Both the position numbers and the translations under genes were made by a program. From NCBI RefSeq assembly GCF_016950255.1, contig NZ_JACGFN010000001.1, forward strand, positions 1,860,001 through 1,924,000: 64,000 bases of DNA, written 5' to 3'. Source of the DNA: Pectobacterium brasiliense. GTDB taxonomy: Bacteria; Pseudomonadota; Gammaproteobacteria; Enterobacterales; Enterobacteriaceae. Under the pieces are notes generated by a model. That model saw only the letters and a program-made list of their open reading frames with translations. It made no database searches and was not told the DNA's origin. This document shows, piece by piece, positions 32,936-42,459 of the stretch (its first letter is position 1; every line of letters begins with the position of its first letter).

Positions 32936-33102
32936 TTATCGGCTTCATTCTACTCGTTAGCGCGTGTGGCTCAGATTACTGCGATGCTCTACCCGTTTCT
33001 GAGCGCGTTATGACGTTTAACGAGTGTCAGAACTGGATAACGTTAATTCACGAGAAACGACCGGCTGCAACGTTACTCTGCGCTCCGGTCAACAACGACT
33101 AA
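32932..33102 (+). CDS. 56-aa putative lipoprotein or secreted Cys-rich peptide
   Basis: ATG 32932 overlaps the preceding stop (ATGA); TAA at 33100-33102. A hydrophobic start MIIGFILLVSACGSDYC has a lipobox-like VSAC, and four cysteines follow or overlap. Immediately followed by a terminator. Could be an envelope-targeted early protein, for example in exclusion of other phages; inference only. Confidence 0.6.
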   Translation: MIIGFILLVSACGSDYCDALPVSERVMTFNECQNWITLIHEKRPAATLLCAPVNND

Positions 33103-33104
33103 CC

Positions 33105-33131
33105 AGCCTCGCATTAGCGGGGCTTATTTTT
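33105..33131 (+). terminator. Intrinsic terminator
   Basis: AGCCTCGC-ATTA-GCGGGGCT hairpin (one G-U) followed by TATTTTT. Three bases after a gene stop. Confidence 0.75.
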
Positions 33132-33141
33132 GGAGATGAAG

Positions 33142-33351
33142 ATGATATTCAAAACTGAACAAGTGCATGGGTGCAGGGTTCAACTAAACCCTAATGGTAG
33201 TGACCTTCGCTGCGGGGATAGAATTAATAATCTGAACTGGAACCAGAATGAAGGAGTCGTTCAACTTTGCCCAATGTGCCAACTAAATCAGAAAAACAAC
33301 ACGCTTATTCAAATGGTAAACAGGCAAAGAAAGGAGATGCACAATACATGA
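33142..33351 (+). CDS. Hypothetical small protein with Cys pairs
   Basis: 69 aa from ATG 33142 (GGAG upstream; ATG 33136 also in frame). Contains HGCRVQLNPNGSDLRCGDR and LCPMCQLNQ, a possible zinc ribbon. Overlaps the next small gene by four bases. Confidence 0.55.
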   Translation: MIFKTEQVHGCRVQLNPNGSDLRCGDRINNLNWNQNEGVVQLCPMCQLNQKNNTLIQMVNRQRKEMHNT

Positions 33352-33440
33352 AACGCCCAACCCCAGCAGCAACACTCGCCATAGCCGCTCTTGTAGCGGC
33401 TTTTTTCTGGGCGCTATACGCATTATGGAGCATCGTATGA
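33348..33440 (+). CDS. 30-aa membrane micropeptide
   Basis: ATG 33348 overlaps the previous stop and its own stop overlaps the next start, so it lies in a coupled chain. MKRPTPAATLAIAALVAAFF is one basic start plus hydrophobic span, continued by WALYALWSIV. Its DNA also forms a terminator-like hairpin. Function unknown. Confidence 0.5.
   Translation: MKRPTPAATLAIAALVAAFFWALYALWSIV
33384..33406 (+). terminator. Terminator-like hairpin inside a micropeptide gene
   Basis: GCCGCT-CTTGT-AGCGGC followed by six T, lying wholly inside the 30-aa frame. Confidence 0.6.
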
Positions 33441-33628
33441 TTCATATCCCTATTCCAACATGGCTGCTCACGTTAGCTACAGCAGTATTTATTGCATGCA
33501 TTTACGTACACGGCAACGAGGGCAATCTCGTTAATTTGATTATTAGCAGCATCGGATTTTTTCTGTGCCTGCCGGATATGATTTGTCGGATTATTGGATT
33601 CTGCAAATCCCTGAGAGGCAAAAAATGA
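33437..33628 (+). CDS. 63-aa membrane protein
   Basis: ATG 33437 overlaps the preceding stop (ATGA). Two hydrophobic spans (about residues 7-22 and 32-50) and a basic SLRGKK tail. In a run of coupled tiny membrane-protein genes before xis. Function unknown. Confidence 0.55.
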   Translation: MIHIPIPTWLLTLATAVFIACIYVHGNEGNLVNLIISSIGFFLCLPDMICRIIGFCKSLRGKK

Positions 33629-33690
33629 ACCCTCTCGATTATGTCGTAGTTGCTGTATTCGCCGCCGCGCTGTTCCGTGTTTTCTGGTAA
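33625..33690 (+). CDS. 21-aa membrane micropeptide
   Basis: ATG 33625 overlaps the preceding stop (ATGA); MNPLDYVVVAVFAAALFRVF plus W is one hydrophobic span. Support is only coupling and composition. Confidence 0.35.
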   Translation: MNPLDYVVVAVFAAALFRVFW

Positions 33691-33695
33691 TCGAT

Positions 33696-33917
33696 ATGCA
33701 AACAGAAACGGAGAACGCTATTAGAAGCGTAGCTAAAGCCTGTCGCTCTGAAATCATCAACGCGACAGCAGACCAGCCGAAAAAAAACCACGATCCGATT
33801 ATCACACGCATTCTCGACAAACACGCTAAACGCATAACCGCCCTTCCACCTAATTCATTCAGTGCAAAGCTTTGGCTGAGCTATTTCGTGCGCGTCATTG
33901 ATGCTGAAACTAAGTGA
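33696..33917 (+). CDS. Hypothetical protein before xis
   Basis: 73 aa, basic and helical (MQTETENAIRSVAKACRSE, KHAKRITALPPNSFSAKLWL). Ends six bases before xis. Not recognised. Confidence 0.6.
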   Translation: MQTETENAIRSVAKACRSEIINATADQPKKNHDPIITRILDKHAKRITALPPNSFSAKLWLSYFVRVIDAETK

Positions 33918-33923
33918 GGAAGA

Positions 33924-34244
33924 ATGGAAGAATATTTAACCGTTTCTGAGCTTTCCAGACTTCTAAAAATTTCCCCTGGCACGATTTACAGAAACCCTCA
34001 TCGGTACAACATGTTTAAGGTTGGTGGCATGTGGAGGGCTAATAAAGAAAGTCTGGAAAAATTTCCCCGTAACATGAACAATGCTATCCGGCTGGCTGTG
34101 GTCGGTAAGGAGTCAAAAAAATGCCGATCTACAGGAGAGGGAAAACGTATTGGGTTGACATATCAACGCCAGATGGGGAAAGAATTAGGCGATCTGCTGG
34201 CACCACGGAAAGAGCAAAGGCTCAAGAATATCACGACAAGTTGA
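33924..34244 (+). CDS. xis: Excisionase-like protein
   Basis: 106 aa. N-terminal HTH of the AlpA/MerR excisionase type (YLTVSELSRLLKISPGTIYR at about residues 4-23; KVGGMWRANKESLEKF follows). Directs int toward excision and bends the attachment site. Its last 124 bases overlap the integrase gene in another frame; the conserved part ends at about residue 65, so the tail may have been gained by loss of a stop. Confidence 0.8.
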   Translation: MEEYLTVSELSRLLKISPGTIYRNPHRYNMFKVGGMWRANKESLEKFPRNMNNAIRLAVVGKESKKCRSTGEGKRIGLTYQRQMGKELGDLLAPRKEQRLKNITTS

Positions 34245-35167
34245 AGCATGAAGTATGGCAAGTGGCGAGAATAGGGAAGATTGCTGATAGGACGTTTGAG
34301 GAGTTGATCATTCTCGCTCTGAGGGATGCAGAAGATCAGTCTTGCTTTGAGAACAAACAGATTTATGCCCGTTATTGGTTAACCGTCTTTGATGGCCGAA
34401 TTATATCGTCTATCAGCGGAGAGGAGATAACAAACAAACTCCCGACACACTCTACAGCTAAGAATTGTAAGCTGTCGAATGCGACGAGAAACCGATATAG
34501 GGCATTCATCATACGGGCGCTCTCACTCGCGGTGAAGTCAGGATGGATCAGGAACATGCCGTACACATCAATGCAGAGAGAACCAAAGGTCAGGGTTCGC
34601 TGGATTGAGAAAAGTCAGGCGAGAGCTTTGATAGAATCCTTACGACTGGACTGGATGAAAAGGGTTGTGTCATTTGCACTGCTAACCGGGGCAAGAAAGG
34701 GAGAGATTTTTTCTCTTAAATGGGACAGTGTTAACTTGTCGAGACGGATCGCTATTGTTACGGCTGATAACGCAAAGTCAGGAAGGGCCCGCCCACTACC
34801 GCTTAATGATGATGCAGTGAAAATCATCAACGCATGCGGACGTGATTCTGACTATGTATTTTCTGCTAACGGCGTTAGGATTGTCGAGATAAACCGCACT
34901 GACTTTTGCAACGCGCTAAGAATTTCAGGAATAGCGGATTTCCGATTTCACGACTTGCGCCACACATGGGCAAGTTGGCATGTGCAGAACGGAACTCCGC
35001 TGATGACCCTGAAAGAATTGGGAGGATGGGAAAAGTTGGAAATGGTTAACAAGTACGCCCACCTGAGCACTGAGCACCTGAGACAATTTAGCGGAATTGT
35101 CACATTTTTGGCACAGAGCGACACGGAAGAAAGTTTTCATCCATCGCTATCAGTTGTAAATATCTGA
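34121..35167 (+). CDS. int: Tyrosine recombinase integrase
   Basis: 348 aa from ATG 34121 with AAGGAG nine bases upstream. N-terminal arm-binding and core-binding domains, then the catalytic domain with all key residues: Arg192 (TGARKGE), Lys219, His277-x-x-Arg280 (HDLRH), Trp303 (GGW) and Tyr312 (NKYAHLS). It integrates and excises the phage. Ends 131 bp from the queA stop and runs convergently with queA. Confidence 0.96.
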   Translation: MPIYRRGKTYWVDISTPDGERIRRSAGTTERAKAQEYHDKLKHEVWQVARIGKIADRTFEELIILALRDAEDQSCFENKQIYARYWLTVFDGRIISSISGEEITNKLPTHSTAKNCKLSNATRNRYRAFIIRALSLAVKSGWIRNMPYTSMQREPKVRVRWIEKSQARALIESLRLDWMKRVVSFALLTGARKGEIFSLKWDSVNLSRRIAIVTADNAKSGRARPLPLNDDAVKIINACGRDSDYVFSANGVRIVEINRTDFCNALRISGIADFRFHDLRHTWASWHVQNGTPLMTLKELGGWEKLEMVNKYAHLSTEHLRQFSGIVTFLAQSDTEESFHPSLSVVNI

Positions 35168-35298
35168 CAAGTATACAAATTAATCCACATCCAAATTATA
35201 GAACGCTTCCCAGCATCAGAAAAACAGTCTGATGGTAATGATGTATTAACGCCTGACAGAGCGTGGTCTGTGGCGTTCCTATTATGTGGAAAGTGGGT
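35168..35298. other. Candidate attachment-site region (prophage-host junction)
   Basis: 131 bp between int and queA, the only place for the right att site unless the crossover is inside queA. Contains two hairpins: CATCAG...CTGATG (35214-35234) and AACGCC-TG-ACAGA...TCTGT-GGCGTT (35248-35277), and a GTGGG...CCCAC inverted repeat spanning the queA stop. The core cannot be fixed without the left end. Confidence 0.55.
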
Positions 35299-36366
35299 TT
35301 AGCCCACGTTTTCCTGTTCGGCCATCGGATTGTGCGTAATAAACATCGCATCACCGTAGCTGAAAAAACGATATTGCTCTGCCACCGCCTGGCGGTAGGC
35401 AGACATCGTATTCTGGTAACCGGCAAAGGCCGATACCAGCATGATTAATGTCGATTCGGGTAAATGGAAATTGGTCACCAGCGCATCGATAATGCGGTAA
35501 TGATAGCCCGGATAGATAAAAATTTTGGTATCGCCGAAGAACGGTTCGATCGCCGCGTTCTGGCTGGCCTGCGCGGCACTTTCCAGTGAACGTACCGAGG
35601 TAGTACCAACGGCGATCACTCGATTTCCGCGTGCCTTGCACGCGAGCACGGCATCGACAACATCCTGCGGTACTTCAGCATATTCGGCGTGCATGATGTG
35701 ATCTTCAATCGTATCGACGCGTACAGGCTGGAAAGTCCCCGCCCCTACGTGCAGCGTAACGAACGCCATGTCGATGCCTTTCTCGCGTAGCGCGGCCAAC
35801 ATCGGCTCATCAAAGTGCAAGCCCGCCGTCGGTGCCGCTACGGCGCCTGGACGTTGGCTATACACCGTCTGATAAAGCTCACGGTCGGCATCTTCATCAG
35901 GTCTGTCGATATACGGTGGCAAAGGCATGTGGCCGATATCATTCAGGATCGAAAGAACATCGCGAGCATCATCGAAATGCAGCTCGAATAACGCATCGTG
36001 GCGAGCGGTCATCGTGGCCTTGACGCTTTCGTCATCGCCCAGCAGCAGTTCCGTACCCGGTTTCGGCGCTTTTGACGCCCGAACGTGTGCTAGCACCCGA
36101 TGGTCATCCAACACACGCTCAACCAGTACTTCCAGTTTGCCGCCGCTGGCTTTACGACCAAACAGACGAGCAGGAATCACGCGCGTATTGTTGAACACCA
36201 GCAGATCGCCGGGATTCAGTTTATCCAGCAAATCGGTAAACACGCCGTGCGTCAAATTTCCCGTCGGCCCGTCCAGCGATAGCAGGCGGCAACCACTGCG
36301 TTCCGCTTGTGGATAATGGGCAATCAATGATTCAGGAAGTTCAAACGAAAAATCGGTAACACGCAT
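35299..36366 (-). CDS. queA: S-adenosylmethionine:tRNA ribosyltransferase-isomerase
   Basis: 355 aa, full length. Starts [19 protein letters not shown], with the family segments [12 protein letters not shown] and PTAGLHF (about residues 180-186). Adds the epoxycyclopentane ring from AdoMet to preQ1-tRNA, the penultimate step to queuosine. In enterobacteria tgt normally follows on the same strand; here the phage integrase follows instead. Divergent from acpH, as in E. coli. Confidence 0.97.
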   Translation of the reverse strand: MRVTDFSFELPESLIAHYPQAERSGCRLLSLDGPTGNLTHGVFTDLLDKLNPGDLLVFNNTRVIPARLFGRKASGGKLEVLVERVLDDHRVLAHVRASKAPKPGTELLLGDDESVKATMTARHDALFELHFDDARDVLSILNDIGHMPLPPYIDRPDEDADRELYQTVYSQRPGAVAAPTAGLHFDEPMLAALREKGIDMAFVTLHVGAGTFQPVRVDTIEDHIMHAEYAEVPQDVVDAVLACKARGNRVIAVGTTSVRSLESAAQASQNAAIEPFFGDTKIFIYPGYHYRIIDALVTNFHLPESTLIMLVSAFAGYQNTMSAYRQAVAEQYRFFSYGDAMFITHNPMAEQENVG

Positions 36367-36497
36367 GGCAATTCACTTAGCTGTAATACATTAAAAATGG
36401 GCGGCCTAGTCTAGAGCCGCAAGCGCATGGCTGCAAGAAATAAGCACCTGAGTCGTGGAATGCATTATATCCAATAGAAAAGGTATATACTGTCACG

Positions 36498-37079
36498 ATG
36501 AATTTTCTTGCCCACCTCCACCTGGCCACGCTGGCCGACAGCTCCCTATTAGGTAATCTGATGGCGGATTTCGTGCGCGGCAACCCGCAGGACAGCTACG
36601 CTGACGAGATCGTCGCGGGTATTCGTCTGCATCGTCGCGTTGATTCGCTGACCGACAGCCTGCCGGAAGTCAAACAGGCGCGTCAGTATTTCAGCGATGA
36701 ATTCCGCCGCGTTTCGCCCATTACGTTGGATGTACTGTGGGATCACTATCTTGCGCGTCACTGGTTACAGCTGGTGCCGGACACGCCCTTGCAGGCCTTT
36801 ATCGACGAGGCGCAATCACAAATCGAGCCGCATCTGGCGCAAACGCCGGAACGCTTTCAGAATCTGAATCGCTATCTGTGGCCGGAACGCTGGATGACCC
36901 GTTACGCAGAGCTGCCGTTTATCGCCGATGTGCTGCACAGAATGTCGGTACGCCGTCCGAAACTGGCTGCGCTGTCCGGCTCTTTTCAGGATATCGAGCA
37001 GCACTATCACCAATTTGAAACACTCTTCTGGCAGTTTTATCCACGGATGATGCAATTAGCAAAAACGCAGCAGCTGTAA
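36498..37079 (+). CDS. acpH: Acyl carrier protein phosphodiesterase
   Basis: 193 aa, the family length. Starts [22 protein letters not shown], with conserved ADFVRG and [10 protein letters not shown]. Removes 4'-phosphopantetheine from holo-ACP (HD-like hydrolase). Divergent from queA with 131 bp between, the E. coli arrangement. Confidence 0.95.
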   Translation: MNFLAHLHLATLADSSLLGNLMADFVRGNPQDSYADEIVAGIRLHRRVDSLTDSLPEVKQARQYFSDEFRRVSPITLDVLWDHYLARHWLQLVPDTPLQAFIDEAQSQIEPHLAQTPERFQNLNRYLWPERWMTRYAELPFIADVLHRMSVRRPKLAALSGSFQDIEQHYHQFETLFWQFYPRMMQLAKTQQL

Positions 37080-37171
37080 GATCGCGACTTTTCCGTTTTT
37101 CTACGCGGCGTATTGTCCTTTCCATCAAAAGGGTTAATCTACCCCATTGAAAGGAAATAGCGATGAGTTCA

Positions 37172-37237
37172 ATAGGCAGAAACTATCTCATTAATTGGTC
37201 TCTTTGCCTGTATTCACTCAGGCAGAGTCCCTATACT
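37172..37237 (+). promoter_or_regulatory. OxyR-like site and promoter of the peroxiredoxin gene
   Basis: ATAGGCAGAAACTAT at 37172-37186 fits one OxyR half (ATAG-N7-CTAT). Seven bases later a weaker half (37194-37208) abuts the place of the -35 for the -10 TATACT at 37232-37237. Weak -35 fits an activated promoter. Confidence 0.55.
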
Positions 37238-37290
37238 ACTCGCTGTTTTTTATATCATCCGATCATTAACCGCTATCTACAGGAGTAATT

Positions 37291-37893
37291 ATGGTCCTGG
37301 TAACTCGTCAAGCCCCAGACTTCACCGCAGCTGCCGTTTTAGGCAGTGGCGAAATCGTCGAAAATTTCAACCTGAAGAAGCACATCAACGGTAAAGCTGC
37401 CGTGATCTTCTTCTGGCCGATGGACTTCACCTTCGTTTGTCCGTCAGAGCTGATTGCTTTCGATCACCGCTATTCCGAGTTCAAGAAACGCGGTGTAGAA
37501 GTGGTTGGCGTTTCCTTCGACTCCGAGTTTGTTCACAACGCATGGCGTAAAACCCCTGTGGACAAAGGCGGCATCGGCGAAGTGCAATACGCGATGGTTG
37601 CTGACATCAAGCGCGAAATCCAGAAGGCCTACGGTATTGAGCACCCAGAAGCCGGTGTTGCACTGCGTGGTTCTTTCCTGATCGACAAAAACGGCGTAGT
37701 TCGTCACCAGGTGGTGAACGATCTGCCGCTGGGCCGTAACATTGATGAAATGCTGCGTACCGTTGATGCCCTGCAATTCCACGAAGAGCACGGCGAAGTG
37801 TGCCCGGCGCAGTGGGAAAAAGGGAAATCCGGTATGGGCGCGTCACCAGACGGCGTAGCGAAATACCTGTCTGAGAACGCAGACAAGCTGTAA
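37291..37893 (+). CDS. Typical 2-Cys peroxiredoxin (AhpC/Tsa family)
   Basis: 200 aa. Peroxidatic Cys50 in DFTFVCPSEL and resolving Cys171 in GEVCPAQW, both intact; GGIG-like and YF-type sensitivity motifs are only partly visible. Reduces H2O2 and organic peroxides, probably recycled by thioredoxin as no AhpF gene is adjacent. Good AGGAG ribosome site. The upstream OxyR-like site suggests induction by peroxide. Ends in a strong terminator. Confidence 0.93.
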   Translation: MVLVTRQAPDFTAAAVLGSGEIVENFNLKKHINGKAAVIFFWPMDFTFVCPSELIAFDHRYSEFKKRGVEVVGVSFDSEFVHNAWRKTPVDKGGIGEVQYAMVADIKREIQKAYGIEHPEAGVALRGSFLIDKNGVVRHQVVNDLPLGRNIDEMLRTVDALQFHEEHGEVCPAQWEKGKSGMGASPDGVAKYLSENADKL

Positions 37894-37927
37894 TTCCTCA
37901 TCTTGCCAACATGGTAATATGATGGCC

Positions 37928-37955
37928 AAGCCAGTCGCGATGCGACTGGCTTTTT
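37928..37955 (+). terminator. Terminator of the peroxiredoxin gene
   Basis: AAGCCAGTCGC-GAT-GCGACTGGCTT hairpin followed by TTTCTTT. Confidence 0.85.
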
Positions 37956-38116
37956 CTTTGCCCGCAATTTATCCCTCTGTTCTTCTTCACCTCTCACCGC
38001 CTCTTCCCGGCGATATCTTAAATAATACAAAAGGTTGACTAGGGGCGCTAAATCCTTAGCCTTAAAGCCACATCGTGTTAATGCACGACAGATTCACTGG
38101 AATAAAAGGAGAACGC

Positions 38117-39391
38117 ATGCAACAAAATCTCGCGCTATGGCTGAGAGAAGCTGGAATACAACACGCTAGCCTCATTGCGTTACTGATTGTTCTTGGGCTG
38201 ATATTGCTCATTTCTGCCGTCATCCACCTGATTTTTCATCAGGTGGTGCTGAAAAGAATGGTACTACGCTCACTCAATAAGCCGGGGAAAACCGAAGGGC
38301 GCGGGTGGAAACAGGCGCTGACGCAACACAACTTGTTTAACCGGCTAGCCTTCTTGCTACAAGGGGTGATCCTGAATATTCAGGTCTTTGTGTGGCTTCC
38401 CTCTCAGAGTGAAACCCGTGAAGCGCTCATCATCTGTTCCCAGGTGTGGATCATGGTTTTTGCGCTGCTGTCCTTGTTCTCGCTCCTCGATGTGCTGCTC
38501 AACGTTTCCGCCCGAACCAAAGTCGCCAGCCAGCTGCCGCTGCGCGGTATTTTCCAGAGTCTGAAACTGATCGCCACCATCGTTATCAGTATTATGGTGG
38601 TATCACTGCTCATCGGGAAATCGCCGCTGATTCTAATCAGTGGGTTAGGCGCAATGGCCGCCGTCCTGATGTTGGTGTTCAAAGATCCGATTATGGGATT
38701 GGTCGCGGGCATCCAACTCTCCGCCAATGACATGTTAACGCTGGGAGACTGGCTCGAAATGCCGAAATACGGCGCTGACGGGGCCGTTATCGATATCGGA
38801 CTAACAACGGTAAAAGTGAGAAACTGGGACAATACCGTCACCACCATTCCCACCTACGCGTTAGTCTCCGATTCTTTTAAGAATTGGCGCTCAATGTCCG
38901 AATCTGGGGGCAGGCGTATCAAGCGCAGTATCAATATCGATACCACCAGCGTGCATTTTATGACGGAAGACGAGCAGGCACGCTTGCTGCGCAGCAAGCT
39001 GCTGTCGCCTTATATTCAGAACAAGAAGAGTGAACTGGAGCAGCATAACGCCCAGTCCGACTCCGACCTGGCATCACCGCTGAACGGCCGGCGTTTGACG
39101 AATTTAGGCACGTTCCGCGCCTACCTTCAGGTTTATCTGCGCACCCATTCGGGTATTCATAAGGGGATGACGCTGATGGTGCGGCAGCTTGCGCCAACGT
39201 CAGAAGGGGTACCGCTGGAGATTTATGCGTTTACCAACACAACAGCCTGGGTCGATTATGAAAGCATTCAGTCTGATATTTTCGACCATATCTTTGCGAT
39301 CTTACCGGAGTTCGATCTCCGCATTCATCAAATCCCAACCGGCCACGATATGCGGGTCATGGCGCAGAAAATGACTACACCGGAAGCGTAA
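38117..39391 (+). CDS. ybdG: MscS-family mechanosensitive channel, YbdG type
   Basis: 424 aa from ATG 38117 (AAGGAG upstream); the frame is open 14 codons earlier but without a ribosome site. Several N-terminal membrane spans, a pore-lining Gly/Ala helix ([20 protein letters not shown], about residues 175-195), then the MscS beta domain ([15 protein letters not shown]) and a cytoplasmic domain. Releases osmolytes on hypo-osmotic shock. Stands alone, convergent with proY. Confidence 0.9.
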   Translation: MQQNLALWLREAGIQHASLIALLIVLGLILLISAVIHLIFHQVVLKRMVLRSLNKPGKTEGRGWKQALTQHNLFNRLAFLLQGVILNIQVFVWLPSQSETREALIICSQVWIMVFALLSLFSLLDVLLNVSARTKVASQLPLRGIFQSLKLIATIVISIMVVSLLIGKSPLILISGLGAMAAVLMLVFKDPIMGLVAGIQLSANDMLTLGDWLEMPKYGADGAVIDIGLTTVKVRNWDNTVTTIPTYALVSDSFKNWRSMSESGGRRIKRSINIDTTSVHFMTEDEQARLLRSKLLSPYIQNKKSELEQHNAQSDSDLASPLNGRRLTNLGTFRAYLQVYLRTHSGIHKGMTLMVRQLAPTSEGVPLEIYAFTNTTAWVDYESIQSDIFDHIFAILPEFDLRIHQIPTGHDMRVMAQKMTTPEA

Positions 39392-39450
39392 AAATAGGCA
39401 CAAAAAATGCTCCAATGGAAGCGCATAGGTTGCTAACAAAGTCCGTATTG

Positions 39451-39555
39451 CGGGAGTAACGAATAGATCGTAAAGACGCTGCAAGTACGTCCCTGTATGC
39501 TCGAATTGCGCCATCCATGGCGCAAACGCTTTACTCTTCTATTCCGTTACTCCCG
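39451..39555. repeat. MITE-like inverted-repeat element
   Basis: 105 bp flanked by near-perfect 17/18-bp inverted repeats (CGGGAGTAACGAATAGA at 39451-39467; matching arm 39538-39555), with an inner hairpin GCGCCATCCATGGCGC (39508-39523). Sits between convergent ybdG and proY. No coding capacity. Confidence 0.6.
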
Positions 39556-39621
39556 TTTTCATTCGACAAATAGGTTTGTCAACGGACAGTCGGAGCGCTT
39601 CTTCTGATGCAAGCGACTAAC

Positions 39622-40998
39622 TTAATTCTGTGCCGCTACCGCATTCTGACGCTTCTTCTTCCAGACATAGCCCACTAAAAGCAGCGCTATCCAGATAATA
39701 CCGACATACAGCGACACACGCGTGTCCGGGAAGTAGCCAATCAGACCGATGATGAAAAACAGGAAGATAATACCGAACACGGAGGTCGCGATACCGCCGC
39801 GCAGTGGGAACGCCAGCGCCTTCACTTCATCCTTGCTCAGACGGCGGCGGAACGCAATCTGAGAGAACAGAATCATGATCCACACCCACACCGTCGCAAA
39901 GGTTGCCAGTGAAGCAATCACCAGGAAAACTTTACCGGGCATAATGTAGTTCAGGTACACCGCGACCAGCAGCGCCATCATCATCACAACGACCGTTACC
40001 CACGGTATGCCGCGTTTGGAAATGCGGCTAAACACCTTCGGTGCATGCCCCTGCTCCGCCATCCCGTGCAGCATACGGCCAACGCCAAAGACATCGCTGT
40101 TAATCGCCGACAGCGACGCGGTAATCACAACAAAATTCAGGATACCTGCTGCTGCCGTAATGCCCATATGCTGGAATGTCAGCACGAATGGGCTCCCGTT
40201 GGTGCCTACCTGATTCCACGGGTAAATCGACATAATGACGAACAGCGTACCGACATAGAACACCAGAATACGCCATGGCACAGAGTTAATCGCGCGAGGG
40301 ATAGACTTCTGTGGGTCTTTGGCCTCACCGGCCGTAATCCCGATAATCTCCACGCCGCCATACGCAAACATCACCAGTTGCAGCGACAGAATCATCCCCA
40401 TCACACCGTTACTGAAGAACCCGCCATTACTCCAGAGGTTGTGGATCCCCGTCGGTTCCCCCCCGTTGCCAATACCCCAGATGATGATGCCGATCCCGGC
40501 CACGATCATGATGATAATGGTGGCGACTTTGAAGAAAGAGAGCCAAAACTCCAGTTCACCAAAAGCTTTCACATTCATCAGGTTAATGGCACCGATGATA
40601 AGCACCACGCTCAGAACCCACACCCAGTGCGGCACGGCAGGGAACCAGACACCCATGTAGATGCCAAACGCGGTCACATCGGCAATGGCGACAATCAGCA
40701 TCTCAAAGCAGTAGGTCCAGCCGGTGATATATCCCGCCAATGGCCCGAGGTAATCTTGCGCATAGCGAGAAAACGAACTGGACTGCGGGTTGTGTACCGA
40801 CATTTCACCCAGGGCGCGCATGATGATATACGCGACAACCCCACCGATAAGATAAGCCAGTAACACGCTGGGGCCAGCCATTTGGATCGCACTCGCGGAA
40901 CCATAAAAAAGACCGGTTCCGATCGCTGAGCCAAGGGCGATAAAGCGAATATGCCGCGTGCTTAACCCACGCTTGAGCTTGGAAGATGGTTGTTCCAT
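39622..40998 (-). CDS. proY: Proline-specific permease (amino acid-polyamine-cation family)
   Basis: 458 aa, twelve hydrophobic spans. APC-type signature in span 1 ([15 protein letters not shown], about residues 22-36). Family length. Imports proline; in E. coli the gene lies next to brnQ as here. No operon partner; 141 bp to brnQ. Confidence 0.93.
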   Translation of the reverse strand: MEQPSSKLKRGLSTRHIRFIALGSAIGTGLFYGSASAIQMAGPSVLLAYLIGGVVAYIIMRALGEMSVHNPQSSSFSRYAQDYLGPLAGYITGWTYCFEMLIVAIADVTAFGIYMGVWFPAVPHWVWVLSVVLIIGAINLMNVKAFGELEFWLSFFKVATIIIMIVAGIGIIIWGIGNGGEPTGIHNLWSNGGFFSNGVMGMILSLQLVMFAYGGVEIIGITAGEAKDPQKSIPRAINSVPWRILVFYVGTLFVIMSIYPWNQVGTNGSPFVLTFQHMGITAAAGILNFVVITASLSAINSDVFGVGRMLHGMAEQGHAPKVFSRISKRGIPWVTVVVMMMALLVAVYLNYIMPGKVFLVIASLATFATVWVWIMILFSQIAFRRRLSKDEVKALAFPLRGGIATSVFGIIFLFFIIGLIGYFPDTRVSLYVGIIWIALLLVGYVWKKKRQNAVAAQN

Positions 40999-41042
40999 TG
41001 ATAAGCAACCCTGTCTTATAGAAAGAAAAACATTACAAAAAG

Positions 41043-41068
41043 AAAAACCACAGGCAAATACCTGTGGT
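41043..41068 (-). terminator. brnQ terminator
   Basis: Minus strand ACCACAGG-TATTTG-CCTGTGGT followed by TTTT. About 70 bases after the brnQ stop, before proY. Confidence 0.75.
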
Positions 41069-41139
41069 GCAGAAACCCAACGTTGGGCCGGAGCAGTACG
41101 ATATTCCTACCGCCCCAGCGCTATCAGGAATTAACGATA

Positions 41140-42459
41140 TTATTGATGTACCGTCACTTCCTGACGACCACACACTCTGTCGTAAATCACCGCGACCAGC
41201 AAAATCAGCAGTGACGGTGGCAACCATGCCAACCCTTGCTCACTCAGTGGCAGGTTGAGGCTCCACTCTGGCAACAGCGATTTGAAAGCCGACGATTTTA
41301 TACCATCAATCATGCCAAATAACAGACTAACGAGCATGACGGGTGCCACAATACGTGAAGCGCTATTCCACCAGCGCAGCGTAAAGCTCAATAAAACCAG
41401 AATGATACATGGCGGATAAATCGCTGTCAGTACAGGAATAGAAAGTTGGATCAGATGGCTAAGACCCAGGTTAGACACCACCATTGAGAAGATGCCCAGC
41501 ACAAACACCAGCGTGCGGTAAGACAACGGCAGGTATTGCGCAAAGAATTCCGCACAGGCACAGGTCAGCCCCACCGCCGTCACCAGACAGGCGATAAAGA
41601 TTAACAACGCCAGGAAGCTGCTTCCCATGTTACCGAACGAATGTTGCACATAGGCATGGAGAATTTCAGCGCCGTTCTGCGCCTGCGGCACCAGTTCGCC
41701 ACTGACGGAACCAAGCTGGAACAAGCTCAAATAGACGAGAGTCAGGCCAATACCGGCAATTAATCCTGCCCACATCGTGTAACGTGTCAGCAGCATAGGG
41801 CTTGACACCCCGCGCGAGCGCGCCGCATTGACGATCACGATACCAAAGACCATCGCGCCCAGCGTATCCATCGTCAGGTAGCCGTTGACGAAACCATTAG
41901 AGAACGGCAGTTGCTCATACGCTTCCGTCGCGGGAATTGGCGTACCCGCAGGCCACAGCACCGCAGCAATACCCAGTACCGCCAGAGCAATAATCTTTAA
42001 CGGTGCCAGCACATGCCCGACCGTATCCAGCAGTTTGCCCGGATACAGGGAAATCGCGATCACAATGGCAAAATAAACCAGGCTATAAATCAGCAGCGGA
42101 GAGGCTCCATTGCCGACCAAAGGGGCAAGGCCGACTTCAAACGACACGGTTGCCGTGCGCGGTGTGGCGAACAGTGGCCCAACGGCCAGATAGCACACGG
42201 TCGCCAGAACAACACCGGCCTTTTTACCAATCGGCGAACTCAGCGCATCAACGCCACCGCCAACCCGGGCAAGCGCGATCACGGTCAACACCGGTAGACC
42301 AACCGCCGTTAGCAGAAAGCCGAGCGCTGCGGTCCAAACGTGCTCTCCCGCCTGCAATCCCACCATCGGCGGGAAAATAATATTTCCTGCCCCCACGAAC
42401 AAAGCAAAGGTCATGAAACCTAATGCCACGATATCTTTGGAAGTTAAACGATGACTCAT
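41140..42459 (-). CDS. brnQ: Branched-chain amino acid:cation symporter
   Basis: 439 aa, full length for BrnQ, with twelve membrane spans and the starting motif [23 protein letters not shown]. Takes up Leu, Ile and Val (LIVCS family). Same strand as proY, with its own terminator between them. Confidence 0.96.
   Translation of the reverse strand: MSHRLTSKDIVALGFMTFALFVGAGNIIFPPMVGLQAGEHVWTAALGFLLTAVGLPVLTVIALARVGGGVDALSSPIGKKAGVVLATVCYLAVGPLFATPRTATVSFEVGLAPLVGNGASPLLIYSLVYFAIVIAISLYPGKLLDTVGHVLAPLKIIALAVLGIAAVLWPAGTPIPATEAYEQLPFSNGFVNGYLTMDTLGAMVFGIVIVNAARSRGVSSPMLLTRYTMWAGLIAGIGLTLVYLSLFQLGSVSGELVPQAQNGAEILHAYVQHSFGNMGSSFLALLIFIACLVTAVGLTCACAEFFAQYLPLSYRTLVFVLGIFSMVVSNLGLSHLIQLSIPVLTAIYPPCIILVLLSFTLRWWNSASRIVAPVMLVSLLFGMIDGIKSSAFKSLLPEWSLNLPLSEQGLAWLPPSLLILLVAVIYDRVCGRQEVTVHQ

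Larger units (their letters stand above)
1..35298. mobile_element. Lambdoid P22/Sf6-like prophage (right-hand part; left end outside window)
   Basis: Continuous phage gene set: late structural genes on the minus strand, lysis, Q, nin-like genes, replication, cII/cro/cI, N and an early-left operon, then xis and int. Gene order matches P22-type short-tailed lambdoid phages. The packaging and tail-needle proteins resemble Sf6/HK620 as I remember them. Every major gene I can check is open and uninterrupted, so the prophage looks intact in this part. The left boundary and the tailspike genes expected beyond gp16 are not in the window. The right boundary must lie between the int stop (35167) and the queA stop (35299), or just inside queA. 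Confidence 0.95.

Noticed and set aside
37163..37288. 41-codon frame with a ribosome site ending two bases before the peroxiredoxin ATG, possible leader peptide
   Set aside because: It spans the OxyR-like site and promoter and starts upstream of the likely transcription start, so it would not be transcribed whole.
40045..40863. Long plus-strand frame of 272 codons opposite proY
   Set aside because: Antisense shadow of the proY coding strand; composition (His/Asn/Arg rich) and lack of context argue against a gene.
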